A DNA stretch of 64,000 nucleotides, taken from Polyangium sp. 15x6. GTDB taxonomy: Bacteria > Myxococcota_A > Polyangia > Polyangiales > Polyangiaceae. The notes under the pieces are model-generated. The model saw only the letters and a program-made list of their open reading frames with translations, had not been told where the DNA came from and did not search any database. Below are positions 53,154 through 60,810 of the stretch, one piece after another. The stretch is taken from positions 56,362 through 120,361 of the forward strand of contig NZ_JASBQE010000032.1 of the NCBI RefSeq assembly GCF_029960785.1. The letters run 5' to 3'. Position 1 is the first letter of the stretch. Every line of letters starts with the position of its first letter. The translations under genes were made by a program, and so were the position numbers.

Positions 53154-54131
53154 TCAGAGCGGGCAGCCGCCGTTGATCTTCACCGCGCTCGCCGCGAACT
53201 CCGCGCCGAGCTGCACCGCGTCCGCGCACGTCCCGTCCGCAGCCGCGTTCGTGGCGTCGCACCAGTCGCCCTTGTAATCGATTTTTCCGTTCGCATCGCG
53301 CGCGCACTTCGCGATCGGCGTGGCGCCGTCGTCCTTGCCCGTCAGGAGCGCGCAGAGCGACTTCTTCGCGAGATCGACCTCGACGGCATCCGCGTCCTCG
53401 AGCGTGATGTACCCCTCGATCTTGCCCGCGTTGTTGAACGTGAACTGATTCTCTTCGGGGTACGGCTTGCAGAGGTTCAGCGGATCGAGGCCCTCGGCGT
53501 TGTAGCTGCCCACGCAGTTGTTGTTGGACGAGAGCTTCCCATCCAGGATCCGCGCCTTCTTGAGCGGCAAGAGGATGGGCTCACCTCCCTCGGCCGTGTA
53601 CACGGGGACGATGATGTCCTGACCCTCCATGACCTCGAACGAGCCCTGGGACAGATCACTCGTGAACTTGATCGGCGTGATGTTGAAGCCGCCGACCATT
53701 TCGTTCACGAACGTATAACCGTCCGCGGGGCTCGCGACGGGCTTCGCGCCGCCCGTGCAGACGGTGTTCGTCGTCGTGTCGAAGTGGAGCAACCACGAGA
53801 ACGTGCCCGAGCCGTCCAGGTTGCACTTCAAGTCTTTCAGCGCGACGCCGCTCGCGACGGTCTTGCCGATGAAGCTCGCGGCCGCGAGCGTCGCGGGCTT
53901 GCTGATGATGATCTGCGACATGCGCAGGCCGAACTCCGTCTGACCCGCGTTGTCGACGAGCGCGATACACGTGGGATCGGTCGTGACGCACTCGGCCGTG
54001 AGAGCGCAGTTCGCGCCCGAAGGAGGCGGCTGGGACGGCGGCGTATCCTCACCGCCGCAGCCGCTGCCGAAGACCCCGAGAGACAAAAGCCCGAAGGCCG
54101 CGAGCGACGCGGCCACGTTCGAAAAGCGCAT
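53154..54131 (-). CDS. Lipoprotein of unknown function
   Basis: From ATG 54131, preceded by GGAGGAAACACGG, the 325-residue product has a lipobox ending GVFGSGCGG (Cys25). The mature part is acidic and Cys-containing (TAECVTTDPTCIAL; DLKCNLDGSGTFSWLLHFD; NNNCVGSYNAEG; KGDWCDATNAAADGTCADAV) and mostly beta. No catalytic motif or repeat is visible. It lies just upstream of the giant surface protein gene on the same strand, with a 130-bp gap, and may be exported with it. It resembles many unnamed myxobacterial surface lipoproteins. Confidence 0.7.
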   Translation of the reverse strand: MRFSNVAASLAAFGLLSLGVFGSGCGGEDTPPSQPPPSGANCALTAECVTTDPTCIALVDNAGQTEFGLRMSQIIISKPATLAAASFIGKTVASGVALKDLKCNLDGSGTFSWLLHFDTTTNTVCTGGAKPVASPADGYTFVNEMVGGFNITPIKFTSDLSQGSFEVMEGQDIIVPVYTAEGGEPILLPLKKARILDGKLSSNNNCVGSYNAEGLDPLNLCKPYPEENQFTFNNAGKIEGYITLEDADAVEVDLAKKSLCALLTGKDDGATPIAKCARDANGKIDYKGDWCDATNAAADGTCADAVQLGAEFAASAVKINGGCPL

Positions 54132-54209
54132 CCGTGTTTCCTCCACGCAAAAAGGAGCGCGAAGACTATCACGGACGGCGCCCGCTCCGCGCGGGGCGGA
54201 GCGGGGAGA

Positions 54210-55136
54210 TCACATCGTGCTGGCGCCGAACTCGTAGAGCTTCTGGATCTCGGTGACGCGCGCGGTGACGTCGTCGCGCACGAGCACGCCGACCTTGCCC
54301 GTACCTACCGCCTCGACGCAAAACGACGCCGTCGCCGTCGCGTGCACCATTGCGCGCCGCAGCGCGAGCGGCGTGATGTCGGACTGCGTCGCGAGGTAGC
54401 CGAGGAAGCCGCCCGCGAACGAGTCGCCCGCGCCCGTCGGATCCACTTCGTCCTCGAGCGGGAAGCCATGGGCCGCGAACACGCCCTCCTCGTCGAAGAG
54501 CAGCGCGCCGTGCTCGCCGCGCTTGATGACGAGGCGCTTCGGGCCGCGCGCGAGGATGTCACGCGCCGCGCGCCGGATGTTGTGGATGCCCGAGAGCTGC
54601 CGCGCCTCCTCGTCGTTCACGATGAGCACGTCGATGCGCTTCAGCATCGACGCGAGCAGCGTGGGCTCGCCCGTGATCCAGAAGTTCATCGTGTCGGCCA
54701 CGACGAGGCGAGGGGCGCGCACCTGCTCGAGCACGTCGAGCTGAAGCCCCGGATGAATGTTGCCGAGCAGGAGGAACGGCGTGTCGCGGTAGGCCTCGGG
54801 CAGGCGCGGGCGGAAATCGGCGAAGACGTTGAGCTGCGTGTCGAGCGTGGTGCGGTGGACGAGATCCTGATCGTACCGGCCCGCCCAGCGGAACGTTTTG
54901 CCATTCGCCCGCTCGATGCCGCGCGTGTCGATGCCGCGTGCCTGCATGGCGATGAGCACGTGCTCCGGAAAATCGTCCCCGACGACGGCGACGACACGCA
55001 CCGGCGCGAAGACCGACGCGGTCATGGCCGCGTACGTGGCCGAGCCGCCCACGACGTCGCGCGCCTTGCCCGAGGGCAGGTCGAGATCGTCGAAGGCCAT
55101 GGATCCAACGATGAGAATCGGAGAGGACGTGCTCAC
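54210..55136 (-). CDS. PfkB-family sugar/nucleoside kinase
   Basis: The GTG at 55136 gives 308 residues starting VSTSSPILIVGSMAFDDLDL. PfkB motifs are GKARDVVGGSATYAAMTASV (the GG substrate region) and DPTGAGDSFAGGFLGYLA (anion hole and catalytic Asp). Length and layout fit ribokinase-like enzymes that phosphorylate a sugar or nucleoside with ATP. The substrate is not evident. It is the last gene of the yicC-gmk-mtnP run, 11 bp after mtnP, so a link to nucleoside or methylthioribose metabolism is plausible: MtnP makes 5-methylthioribose 1-phosphate and adenine, and this kinase could work on a related sugar (inference). Confidence 0.85.
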   Translation of the reverse strand: MSTSSPILIVGSMAFDDLDLPSGKARDVVGGSATYAAMTASVFAPVRVVAVVGDDFPEHVLIAMQARGIDTRGIERANGKTFRWAGRYDQDLVHRTTLDTQLNVFADFRPRLPEAYRDTPFLLLGNIHPGLQLDVLEQVRAPRLVVADTMNFWITGEPTLLASMLKRIDVLIVNDEEARQLSGIHNIRRAARDILARGPKRLVIKRGEHGALLFDEEGVFAAHGFPLEDEVDPTGAGDSFAGGFLGYLATQSDITPLALRRAMVHATATASFCVEAVGTGKVGVLVRDDVTARVTEIQKLYEFGASTM

Positions 55137-55147
55137 GGCGGCCCCTT

Positions 55148-56026
55148 CTAGCACGAGAGATCCGGCAAAAGCCACGACAGCCGCGCCCGCGTCTGCTCGG
55201 GTACGAGATCACGTCGGGTCATGATCGCGTTCGCGAGCGCGCCGTGCGCCGGGCTCGTCTTGGGATCAGGCATGCCGCGGCTGAGATCACGGAGCGTGCG
55301 CCGCGCGTACACCACGTTCTCCCGAAGCACCGCGATCACGGCCTCGACCGTCACCGACTCCTCGGTCGCGTGCCAGCAGTCGTAGTCCGTGGACATCGCG
55401 AGCAGCGCATAAGGAAGCTCCGCCTCGCGCGCGAGCTTCGCCTCGGGCATCGCCGTCATGCCGATCACGTGCACGCCCCAGCTCCGATAGAGATTGCTTT
55501 CCGCGCGTGTCGAGAACTGCGGCCCCTCCATGCACACGTACGTGCCGCCCTTGTGGACCCTCTTCTGCGTGCCGTCGACCTGCCGCATGGCCGCCGCAGC
55601 AAGCGCCGTGGAGAGATGCGGGCAGACCGGATCGGCGAAGGCCACGTGCCCCACGACGCCACCTTCGAAGAACGTGCTCGTGCGGCGCTTCGTGAGGTCG
55701 ATGAACTGATCGACGATCACGAGATCCCCGGGCGCGATGTCCTCGCGCATCGATCCCACCGCGCTCACGCTGACGAGGTGCGTGGCGCCGAGCTTCTTCA
55801 GCGCGCACACGTTCGCCCGGTAGTTGATCTCCGTCGGCGAGAGGCGATGCCCTCGGCCGTGGCGCGGCAAGAACAGGAGCGTCGTCCCCGAGTCGCGATC
55901 GCGACCGCGGAACACGACGTCGCTCGGCGGGCCGTACGGCGTCTCGACGTCGACCTCCTCGACGTCGTCGAGATCCTCGAGCGCGTACACACCGCTGCCG
56001 CCGATCACCCCGAGGACGTGGCTCAT
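55148..56026 (-). CDS. mtnP: S-methyl-5'-thioadenosine phosphorylase
   Basis: The 292-residue protein starts at ATG 56026 (ATGA overlap with gmk) with MSHVLGVIGGSGVYALEDLD. Phosphorylase motifs follow: LFLPRHGRGHRLSPTEINYR (His/Arg phosphate site), SAVGSMREDIAPGDLVIVDQ, GGTYVCMEGPQFSTRAESNL and MTAMPEAKLAREAELPYALL. The segment AMSTDYDCWH, with Asp in the purine pocket, favours MTA over inosine or guanosine. The enzyme cleaves MTA from polyamine or quorum-signal synthesis to adenine and 5-methylthioribose 1-phosphate. It is preceded by gmk and followed by the PfkB kinase, so purine salvage and a sugar kinase are linked here. Length is normal for MTAP-type trimers. Confidence 0.92.
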   Translation of the reverse strand: MSHVLGVIGGSGVYALEDLDDVEEVDVETPYGPPSDVVFRGRDRDSGTTLLFLPRHGRGHRLSPTEINYRANVCALKKLGATHLVSVSAVGSMREDIAPGDLVIVDQFIDLTKRRTSTFFEGGVVGHVAFADPVCPHLSTALAAAAMRQVDGTQKRVHKGGTYVCMEGPQFSTRAESNLYRSWGVHVIGMTAMPEAKLAREAELPYALLAMSTDYDCWHATEESVTVEAVIAVLRENVVYARRTLRDLSRGMPDPKTSPAHGALANAIMTRRDLVPEQTRARLSWLLPDLSC

Positions 56027-56703
56027 GTGGAAGCTCCGACCTTCCCCTCGGCGAGCATCCGCTCGCAGAGCAACGCGTGCCGGCCGCGACGACAACGCTC
56101 GGCGAACACCACCGAACGGAGCTGATCGTACGCCCGATCGAGATCGTCGTTCACGATCACGTAGTCGAAGAATCCGTAATGCTCGATCTCGCTCTTCGCG
56201 GCCTGGAGGCGGCGCAGCGTGGTCGGCTCGTCCTCGGTCCCGCGGCCGCGCAGCCTGCGCTCGAGCTCGGTGAGCGAGGGCGGCAGGATGAACACGGAGG
56301 CGGCCTCGGGCATGCGTGCCTTGATCTGCCGCGCGCCCTGGTAGTCGATGTCGAACAACACGCCGCGCGCCTCGCGCTTCGCGATCTCGATCTCGGCGAC
56401 GCTCGTGCCGTAGTAGTTGCCGTGCACCGGCGCCCACTCCGCGAACGCGTGCTCGCCGATCATCCGATCGAACGAGTCCTTGTCGATGAAGTGGTACTCG
56501 CGCCCGTCCGCTTCGTTCGGGCGAGGCTTGCGCGTCGTGTGCGAGACCGAGAAGCGCAGGTCCGGGAACTCCGCGCGCAGCCGGTTGCAGAGCGTCGTCT
56601 TGCCCGCCCCGGAAGGGGAGGAGACGATGAGGAGGAGGAAGTCGCTCACCATTCGTGTCGGTCTCGTGCTGGGGTTCTGGGCCTTCGGACGCGTCCGCGT
56701 CAC
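56023..56703 (-). CDS. gmk: Guanylate kinase
   Basis: Gmk converts GMP and ATP to GDP and ADP. Motifs are FLLLIVSSPSGAGKTTLCNR (P-loop) near residue 20-40, then RFSVSHTTRKPRPNEADGRE (GMP-binding) and LFDIDYQGARQIKARMPEAA. The GTG at 56703 overlaps the yicC stop (GTGA) and gives 226 residues; an ATG at 56652 would give 209, nearer the usual length, and lies directly before the conserved VSDFLLLIV. I keep the coupled start but regard the 17 extra residues as doubtful. The gene sits between yicC and mtnP, a common order, and gmk next to yicC is widely conserved. Confidence 0.93.
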   Translation of the reverse strand: MTRTRPKAQNPSTRPTRMVSDFLLLIVSSPSGAGKTTLCNRLRAEFPDLRFSVSHTTRKPRPNEADGREYHFIDKDSFDRMIGEHAFAEWAPVHGNYYGTSVAEIEIAKREARGVLFDIDYQGARQIKARMPEAASVFILPPSLTELERRLRGRGTEDEPTTLRRLQAAKSEIEHYGFFDYVIVNDDLDRAYDQLRSVVFAERCRRGRHALLCERMLAEGKVGAST

Positions 56704-57578
56704 TCGACGTTCTGCACCTGCTCGCGGAGCCGCTCGAGCTCGACCTTGATGCCGACGACGAGCTGGCTGACCGAGGCGTCCTGGGCCTTCGCGCCGAGCG
56801 TGTTGGCCTCGCGTACCATTTCCTGCAGAAGGAAGTCGAGCCGCCTCCCCACGGGCTCGCCCCCGCTCGACGCGAGCACGCCTTCGAGCTGATCGAGGTG
56901 GCTCCGCAGGCGCGTGAGCTCCTCGGTGAAATCACTCTTGTCCACGAGGATCGCGAGCTCGAGCTCGAGCCTGCCCCGATCCACCGTGAGCTCCGCGCTC
57001 GCGAGCAGCCGTTCGAGCCGCTCGTGCAGCCGCCGCTGCGCCGCTTCGCGCAAACCGTCCGCCTGCAAAGCGATCGCCTCGATGAGGCGCCGGAGAGCCT
57101 GGCACCGCCCCGACAGATCTGCGTGCAGCGCCTCGCCCTCCGCGCGGCACATCGCGTCCATCCCCGAGATCGCAGCCTCGATCGCGCGCCTGACCGCGTC
57201 GCGCACCGCGGCGAGCTCCGGCCCCGCCGGCGGGATGAACAGATCCGGCACGGCCGAGAGCAACGCGAGCGGCAGCTCCGCGCCCGGCGCGAGTTCGTCC
57301 CGCAGCGCGAGGAGCTGGCGGAACGCCGAGCGCGCGCGCGCCACGTCGAGCGTCGCCGCCGTCAGCACCGGACCCTCCGTGCGCACGACGAGCTCGACAC
57401 GTCCGCGACGCAGCCGCTCGCGCACCACCTGCTCCGCGAAGAGCGCGATCTCGGCGAGCTCCCGCGGCAGCCGCGTTCGAACGTCGAGGAACCGCTGGTT
57501 GACGGAACGGATCTCGGCGAGCACGCGGCCCTCTCCGAGGGTCACCTCGCCGATCCCGAACCCCGTCATGCTCCGCAT
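56700..57578 (-). CDS. yicC: YicC-family endoribonuclease
   Basis: The 292-residue product starts MRSMTGFGIGEVTLGEGRVL, the classical YicC N-terminus, and ends with the DUF1732 part ELTRLRSHLDQLEGVLASSG ... LLQEMVREANTLGAKAQDAS. Central helices (ALSGRCQALRRLIEAI-type; here LSGRCQALRRLIEAIALQAD) fit the family. YicC proteins are reported as RNA-cleaving stress-linked nucleases. The start ATG at 57578 begins 20 bp after the epimerase stop; the stop overlaps gmk by four bases. This pairing with gmk is a conserved neighbourhood and supports both calls. Confidence 0.92.
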   Translation of the reverse strand: MRSMTGFGIGEVTLGEGRVLAEIRSVNQRFLDVRTRLPRELAEIALFAEQVVRERLRRGRVELVVRTEGPVLTAATLDVARARSAFRQLLALRDELAPGAELPLALLSAVPDLFIPPAGPELAAVRDAVRRAIEAAISGMDAMCRAEGEALHADLSGRCQALRRLIEAIALQADGLREAAQRRLHERLERLLASAELTVDRGRLELELAILVDKSDFTEELTRLRSHLDQLEGVLASSGGEPVGRRLDFLLQEMVREANTLGAKAQDASVSQLVVGIKVELERLREQVQNVE

Positions 57579-57598
57579 GGCTCTGCCGGATACGTCGC

Positions 57599-58660
57599 TC
57601 ACCGAAAGAGTGCAACAACGTTGGTTGTCGCACCCGCAAAAATTGCGCTCTCCCGCGGACTTTGCACGCGTCGCTCGGCCGCCCGCCGGGCGGCTTCGGC
57701 CGGCCCCTGCGCCCGGAGCGCCTCCAGGTACGCGATCGTCGGGGCGATGCCGTCCTCCCACCGCACGGAAGGTTCGTACCCCAGAATTTCCCCCGCGAGG
57801 CTCACGTCCGCGAGCGAATGCCGCACGTCACCCGGGCGGGCCGGGCCGTGCTCGACCGCGAGCGTCCGCCCGAGGACGCGGCCGATCTCGACGCAGAGCG
57901 CGTTCAAGGACACGCGCCGTCCGCCCGCGATGTTGACGACCTCGCCCGCGAGCTTCCGCGGCGACGCAGCGGCGAGCAAGTTCGCCCGCACCGCGTTGTC
58001 GACGAAGCAGAAGTCGCGCGTCTGTTCGCCGTCGCCGAAGATCCGGATCGGCCTCCCCGCGAGCGCGGCGTCGACGAAGCGCGGGATCGCCGCTGCGTAC
58101 GGCCCCTCGGGCGTCTGGTGCGGACCGAAGACGTTGAAGTACCGCAGGCACATCGTCTCCAGGCCGTGGATCGAGGAGAAGACGCGGCAATAACTCTCGC
58201 ACGCGAGCTTCGTCGCGGCGTACGGCGAGAGCGGCATCGGCGGCATGTCCTCGCGCTTCGGCAGGACGGGCGTCTCGCCATACGCCGAGGACGACGCGGC
58301 GAACACGACGCGACGCACGCCGACGCGGCGCGACACGTCGAGCACGGTGACGGTGCCGCCGACGTTGACGGCGTCGCTCGTGACCGGGTCTTCGACGCTG
58401 CGCGGCACGGACCCGAGCGCGGCTTCGTGAAAGACGACCTCGACGCCCGCGGCGGCCTTGGCGACGGCCTCGGGGTCGCGGATGTCGCCCTCGATGCGCT
58501 CGACCGCGGAGGAAGGGGAGATCCCGTCGAGGTTCTCCCACATCCCCGTGGCGAGGTTGTCGAGGACGCGTACGCGTTCGCCCGCGGCGACGAGCGCCGC
58601 GACGATGTTGCTGCCGATGAAACCGGCGCCGCCGGTGACCAGGTAACGAGGCGTGGACAT
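57599..58660 (-). CDS. NAD-dependent sugar epimerase (GalE/WbpP-like)
   Basis: At 353 residues the product is a short-chain NAD-dependent epimerase. Motifs: VTGGAGFIGSNIVAALVAAG (NAD loop), LDNLATGMWENL, catalytic AASSSAYG and SPYAATKLACESYCRVF (Tyr and Lys), LRYFNVFGPHQTPEGPYAAA and GDGEQTRDFCFVDNAVRANL. The pattern is closest to UDP-sugar 4-epimerases of the WbpP/GalE group, acting on UDP-GlcNAc or UDP-Glc for polysaccharide or lipopolysaccharide precursors. The exact substrate is not fixed. It is third in the seven-gene operon, so a surface-glycan enzyme is co-transcribed with purine and RNA genes. Confidence 0.9.
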   Translation of the reverse strand: MSTPRYLVTGGAGFIGSNIVAALVAAGERVRVLDNLATGMWENLDGISPSSAVERIEGDIRDPEAVAKAAAGVEVVFHEAALGSVPRSVEDPVTSDAVNVGGTVTVLDVSRRVGVRRVVFAASSSAYGETPVLPKREDMPPMPLSPYAATKLACESYCRVFSSIHGLETMCLRYFNVFGPHQTPEGPYAAAIPRFVDAALAGRPIRIFGDGEQTRDFCFVDNAVRANLLAAASPRKLAGEVVNIAGGRRVSLNALCVEIGRVLGRTLAVEHGPARPGDVRHSLADVSLAGEILGYEPSVRWEDGIAPTIAYLEALRAQGPAEAARRAAERRVQSPRESAIFAGATTNVVALFR

Positions 58661-58697
58661 GCCCGTTTCGATGCTCGAACGCGCAGGCGCTCGCGAC

Positions 58698-59015
58698 TTA
58701 CTTCTTCTTGAACAGATCGTCGAGGCGGGCCTTCGACTTGGCGATCTGCGCGGACGTATCTTCCGGGACGCCGTTCTTGAACGTGAAGAACGTGCAGAAG
58801 TTCGCCTTTTCCCGGTCGGGGATGTACTCGGCGATCCGCTCCTTGCACTGGTTGTGCGCGGACGGATCCCAGTACTCGCAGTTCTTGCAGCAGTGCATGT
58901 CGACGCCGCAGTGTGGGCACGTGTCGGCGCGCTGGAGCTTCACCTCGAAGACGAGCTCGTTCTTGCACTTGTGGCAGAAGTGGCGCTTCTGCTCGACCTT
59001 CGGAATCCAGCCCAT
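58698..59015 (-). CDS. Small zinc-ribbon protein
   Basis: This 105-residue protein has three CxxC pairs plus others: HFCHKCKNELVFEV, TCPHCGVDMHCCKNCEYWDP and ANFCTFFTFKNG. Two zinc ribbons, one N-terminal and one central, are likely. The C-terminus (AQIAKSKARLDDLFKKK) is helical and basic. Proteins of this shape bind RNA or act as ribosome-linked factors in other bacteria, but the family is unnamed here. It sits 17 bp after the DUF507 gene and 37 bp before the epimerase gene on the same strand. Confidence 0.8.
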   Translation of the reverse strand: MGWIPKVEQKRHFCHKCKNELVFEVKLQRADTCPHCGVDMHCCKNCEYWDPSAHNQCKERIAEYIPDREKANFCTFFTFKNGVPEDTSAQIAKSKARLDDLFKKK

Positions 59016-59032
59016 CGGTCTCTACTCTCCCC

Positions 59033-59545
59033 TCAAACGAGGCCCTTGCGGCGCTGGATCTCGTTCTTGATCTTCTGGTACTCGACCTCCCAGGTCCGAG
59101 TCCCTTCCTGCAGGTTCTTCATCTTGTTCCGGACCTCGGCGTCGAGCTCGTCGTCGGCCGCGAGGTACTTCTTCAGAACCGGCCGCATGCGACGCCGGAG
59201 GTCGTGATCCTGACCGTAGACCTCGTCGACGTTGCCCGAGTGCATGAGCATCTCGATGCACTGGTCTAGCAAGTAGTCGAGGATGTCTTCGCCGATCTTG
59301 ATGCCTTTTTGTTCGGCGATGATCTTCCGGATCCGCCCGAGCTCCGAGGGCGGCAGGCCACGCGACTCCAGCGTGGCCTTCGACTTGTCCATCACTTCCT
59401 TTTCCGTCGCGAGGTACTGAGAGAAGACGGACTCCAGGTCGCGGACCACCTCTTTTCGGTCCTCACACTCGATCTCCCCGTTGTCCGCCAGGGTTTTGAC
59501 GATTTCTTCGCTGAGAGGGGCAATTTTACCGCTAAAGAGGCGCAT
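59033..59545 (-). CDS. DUF507 family protein
   Basis: From ATG 59545 the protein has 170 residues, starting MRLFSGKIAPLSEEIVKTLA, the DUF507 signature, and continuing EDRKEVVRDLESVFSQYLAT, GLPPSELGRIRKIIAEQKGI and DLRRRMRPVLKKYLAADDEL. The family is conserved in deltaproteobacteria and some Aquificae and has no proven function; it is all-helical and basic at the end (RRKGLV). It is first in the operon DUF507, zinc ribbon, epimerase, yicC, gmk, mtnP, PfkB. A longer upstream frame to 59803 is not supported because it would overlap the divergent Crp-family gene. Confidence 0.82.
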   Translation of the reverse strand: MRLFSGKIAPLSEEIVKTLADNGEIECEDRKEVVRDLESVFSQYLATEKEVMDKSKATLESRGLPPSELGRIRKIIAEQKGIKIGEDILDYLLDQCIEMLMHSGNVDEVYGQDHDLRRRMRPVLKKYLAADDELDAEVRNKMKNLQEGTRTWEVEYQKIKNEIQRRKGLV

Positions 59546-59718
59546 CCAACGATCCGTAGCTTCAGGGGAGCGGGGCACCGGATCCCCGCCAACTTGGGTT
59601 CTTCGGCTGGGGCTTCGGCCCCCGAAAGGTACGGGCCGTACTTCGGAGATGTCAACGCAAGCCGCGTTCTTTTTCTGGGCCCGCACGGCGAAAACGCACC
59701 TAGAGGAGCAGTCTCGAT
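59546..59718. promoter_or_regulatory. Divergent control region of the DUF507 operon and the Crp-family gene
   Basis: This 173-bp gap separates two divergent starts and must hold both promoters. It contains a very stable hairpin, GGGGC-TTCG-GCCCC (59609-59622), and just beyond it the inverted repeat GTACGG-G-CCGTAC (59629-59641) flanked by CCGAAA and TTCGG. The second is a candidate operator, possibly for the Crp-family protein itself. A ribosome-binding site GAGGAG (59703-59708) precedes the ATG at 59719. No clear -35/-10 pair can be named. Confidence 0.45.
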
Positions 59719-60477
59719 ATGATGGGTAAGGATGCGATGGCACCGAACGTCCCGGCTCGTTCCGGCGCGGTCGGCAACGACGGGGGGCTCGATCCGGACG
59801 CACGGAAGCGGCGGATTTTGCGGCGTGGAGCGGTCGGTAGCGCGGCTTCGCCCGCGTCGCAGACCCTCCTGGCCGACGCTGGAACGATCCAGCGAGTGAC
59901 GCGCGGCCGGCCGCTGGTGACCCAGGGCGACCCCGCGAACTCGGTGGTGATGCTCGGCAGCGGACGCGTCCGCCTGGTCCGGGCGCTGAACGAAGGGCAC
60001 ACGCTCTCGCTCGGCTACCGCGGCGCAGGCGACCTCCTCGGCGAGGCCGCGCTCGGCGGCGTCCCGAACCACCGCGAGAGCGCGATCGCCACGGAAGACG
60101 TGGAAGCGCTCGTCGTTCCGATCGCCACGATCCGCGGGCTCATGTCCTCGGATCAAGCCTTCGCGAACGCGCTGGTCGGCGCGCTCGTGGAGCGCAACGC
60201 CGAGACGGAAGAGCGTCTCGCCTCGATGCTCTTCCGCAACGTGGAAGCGCGTCTGGCCGAGTTCCTGCTCAAGGCCGCCCAGCGCTGGGGCATCCCCGAC
60301 CCGCGCGGCGTCCTGATCTCGGCCCCCTTCACGCACCAGGAAATGGCCAGCATGATCGGCTCCACCCGCGAGACCGTCACGCTCACCCTGGGCGAGCTTC
60401 GCCGCAAAGGCATCATCGAGGTCGACCGCCGTCGCATCGTCGTGCTCGACCGCGAAGGCCTCAAGACCCGTACCTGA
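59719..60477 (+). CDS. Crp/Fnr-family transcription regulator
   Basis: This 252-residue protein has an N-terminal cyclic-nucleotide-binding domain (residues ~45-165: VTRGRPLVTQGDPANSVVML, RVRLVRALNEGHTLSLGYRG, LGEAALGGVPNHRESAIATE) and a C-terminal winged HTH (FTHQEMASMIGSTRETVTLT, LRRKGIIEVDRRRIVVLDRE). No Fe-S Cys cluster is present, so it is of the Crp rather than Fnr type; the ligand pocket has the PFGE-like LGEAA region but key Arg/Ser contacts for cAMP are not certain. A disordered N-terminus of ~40 residues precedes it. Starts at 59719, 59722 or 59737 are possible; 59719 has GAGGAG ten bases upstream. It may autoregulate through the divergent region. Confidence 0.9.
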   Translation: MMGKDAMAPNVPARSGAVGNDGGLDPDARKRRILRRGAVGSAASPASQTLLADAGTIQRVTRGRPLVTQGDPANSVVMLGSGRVRLVRALNEGHTLSLGYRGAGDLLGEAALGGVPNHRESAIATEDVEALVVPIATIRGLMSSDQAFANALVGALVERNAETEERLASMLFRNVEARLAEFLLKAAQRWGIPDPRGVLISAPFTHQEMASMIGSTRETVTLTLGELRRKGIIEVDRRRIVVLDREGLKTRT

Positions 60478-60510
60478 TCGCGCGTTCTCGACGGAGCCCC
60501 TGGCGGGAGA

Positions 60511-60798
60511 TTGGGGCGTTGCCCCAAACCCCAGCCGGGGGCTGTCCGCCCCCGGCACCCCGGACCAGGCACGGCCTGGACCGAGGGCCGAGAAACCGCG
60601 CGATGCGCGGTTTCTCGGACGGGCCCGGGACAAGACCCCCCACCACCTCGCCAACCAGGACAGCGACGCGGACGTGTCGCTTGACGACGTTGTCCCTGTC
60701 GACAGCGCGCATCGCACGCTGTCGCCCTCGGTCCAGGCCGTGCCTGGTCCGGGTCCAGGGGCGGACAGCCCCTGGTCGGGTCCGGGGTGAAACCCCGG
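60511..60798. repeat. Hairpin-array intergenic repeat, full copy D
   Basis: Left set: 60511-60527 (TTGGGGC-GTT-GCCCCAA), 60534-60556 (GCCGGGGGC-TGTCC-GCCCCCGGC), 60565-60579 (CCAGGC-ACG-GCCTGG) and 60588-60618 (14-bp stem, loop GAT). Right inverted set: 60700-60724 (one mismatch, loop ATC), 60733-60747 (CCAGGC-CGT-GCCTGG), 60755-60775 (CCAGGGGC-GGACA-GCCCCTGG) and 60782-60798 (CCGGGGT-GAA-ACCCCGG). In the middle, GGGACAA (60627-60633) can pair with TTGTCCC (60690-60696). It separates convergent genes; the right end is 12 bp from the stop of the gene at 60811. Confidence 0.9.
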
Positions 60799-60810
60799 CG
60801 CGGCGGTTCC

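Noticed and set aside
48750..55151. A 2133-codon plus-strand frame over the surface-protein region
   Set aside because: It is the antisense shadow of four minus-strand genes; its product is Arg/Asp/His-rich without domains, an effect of high third-position GC.
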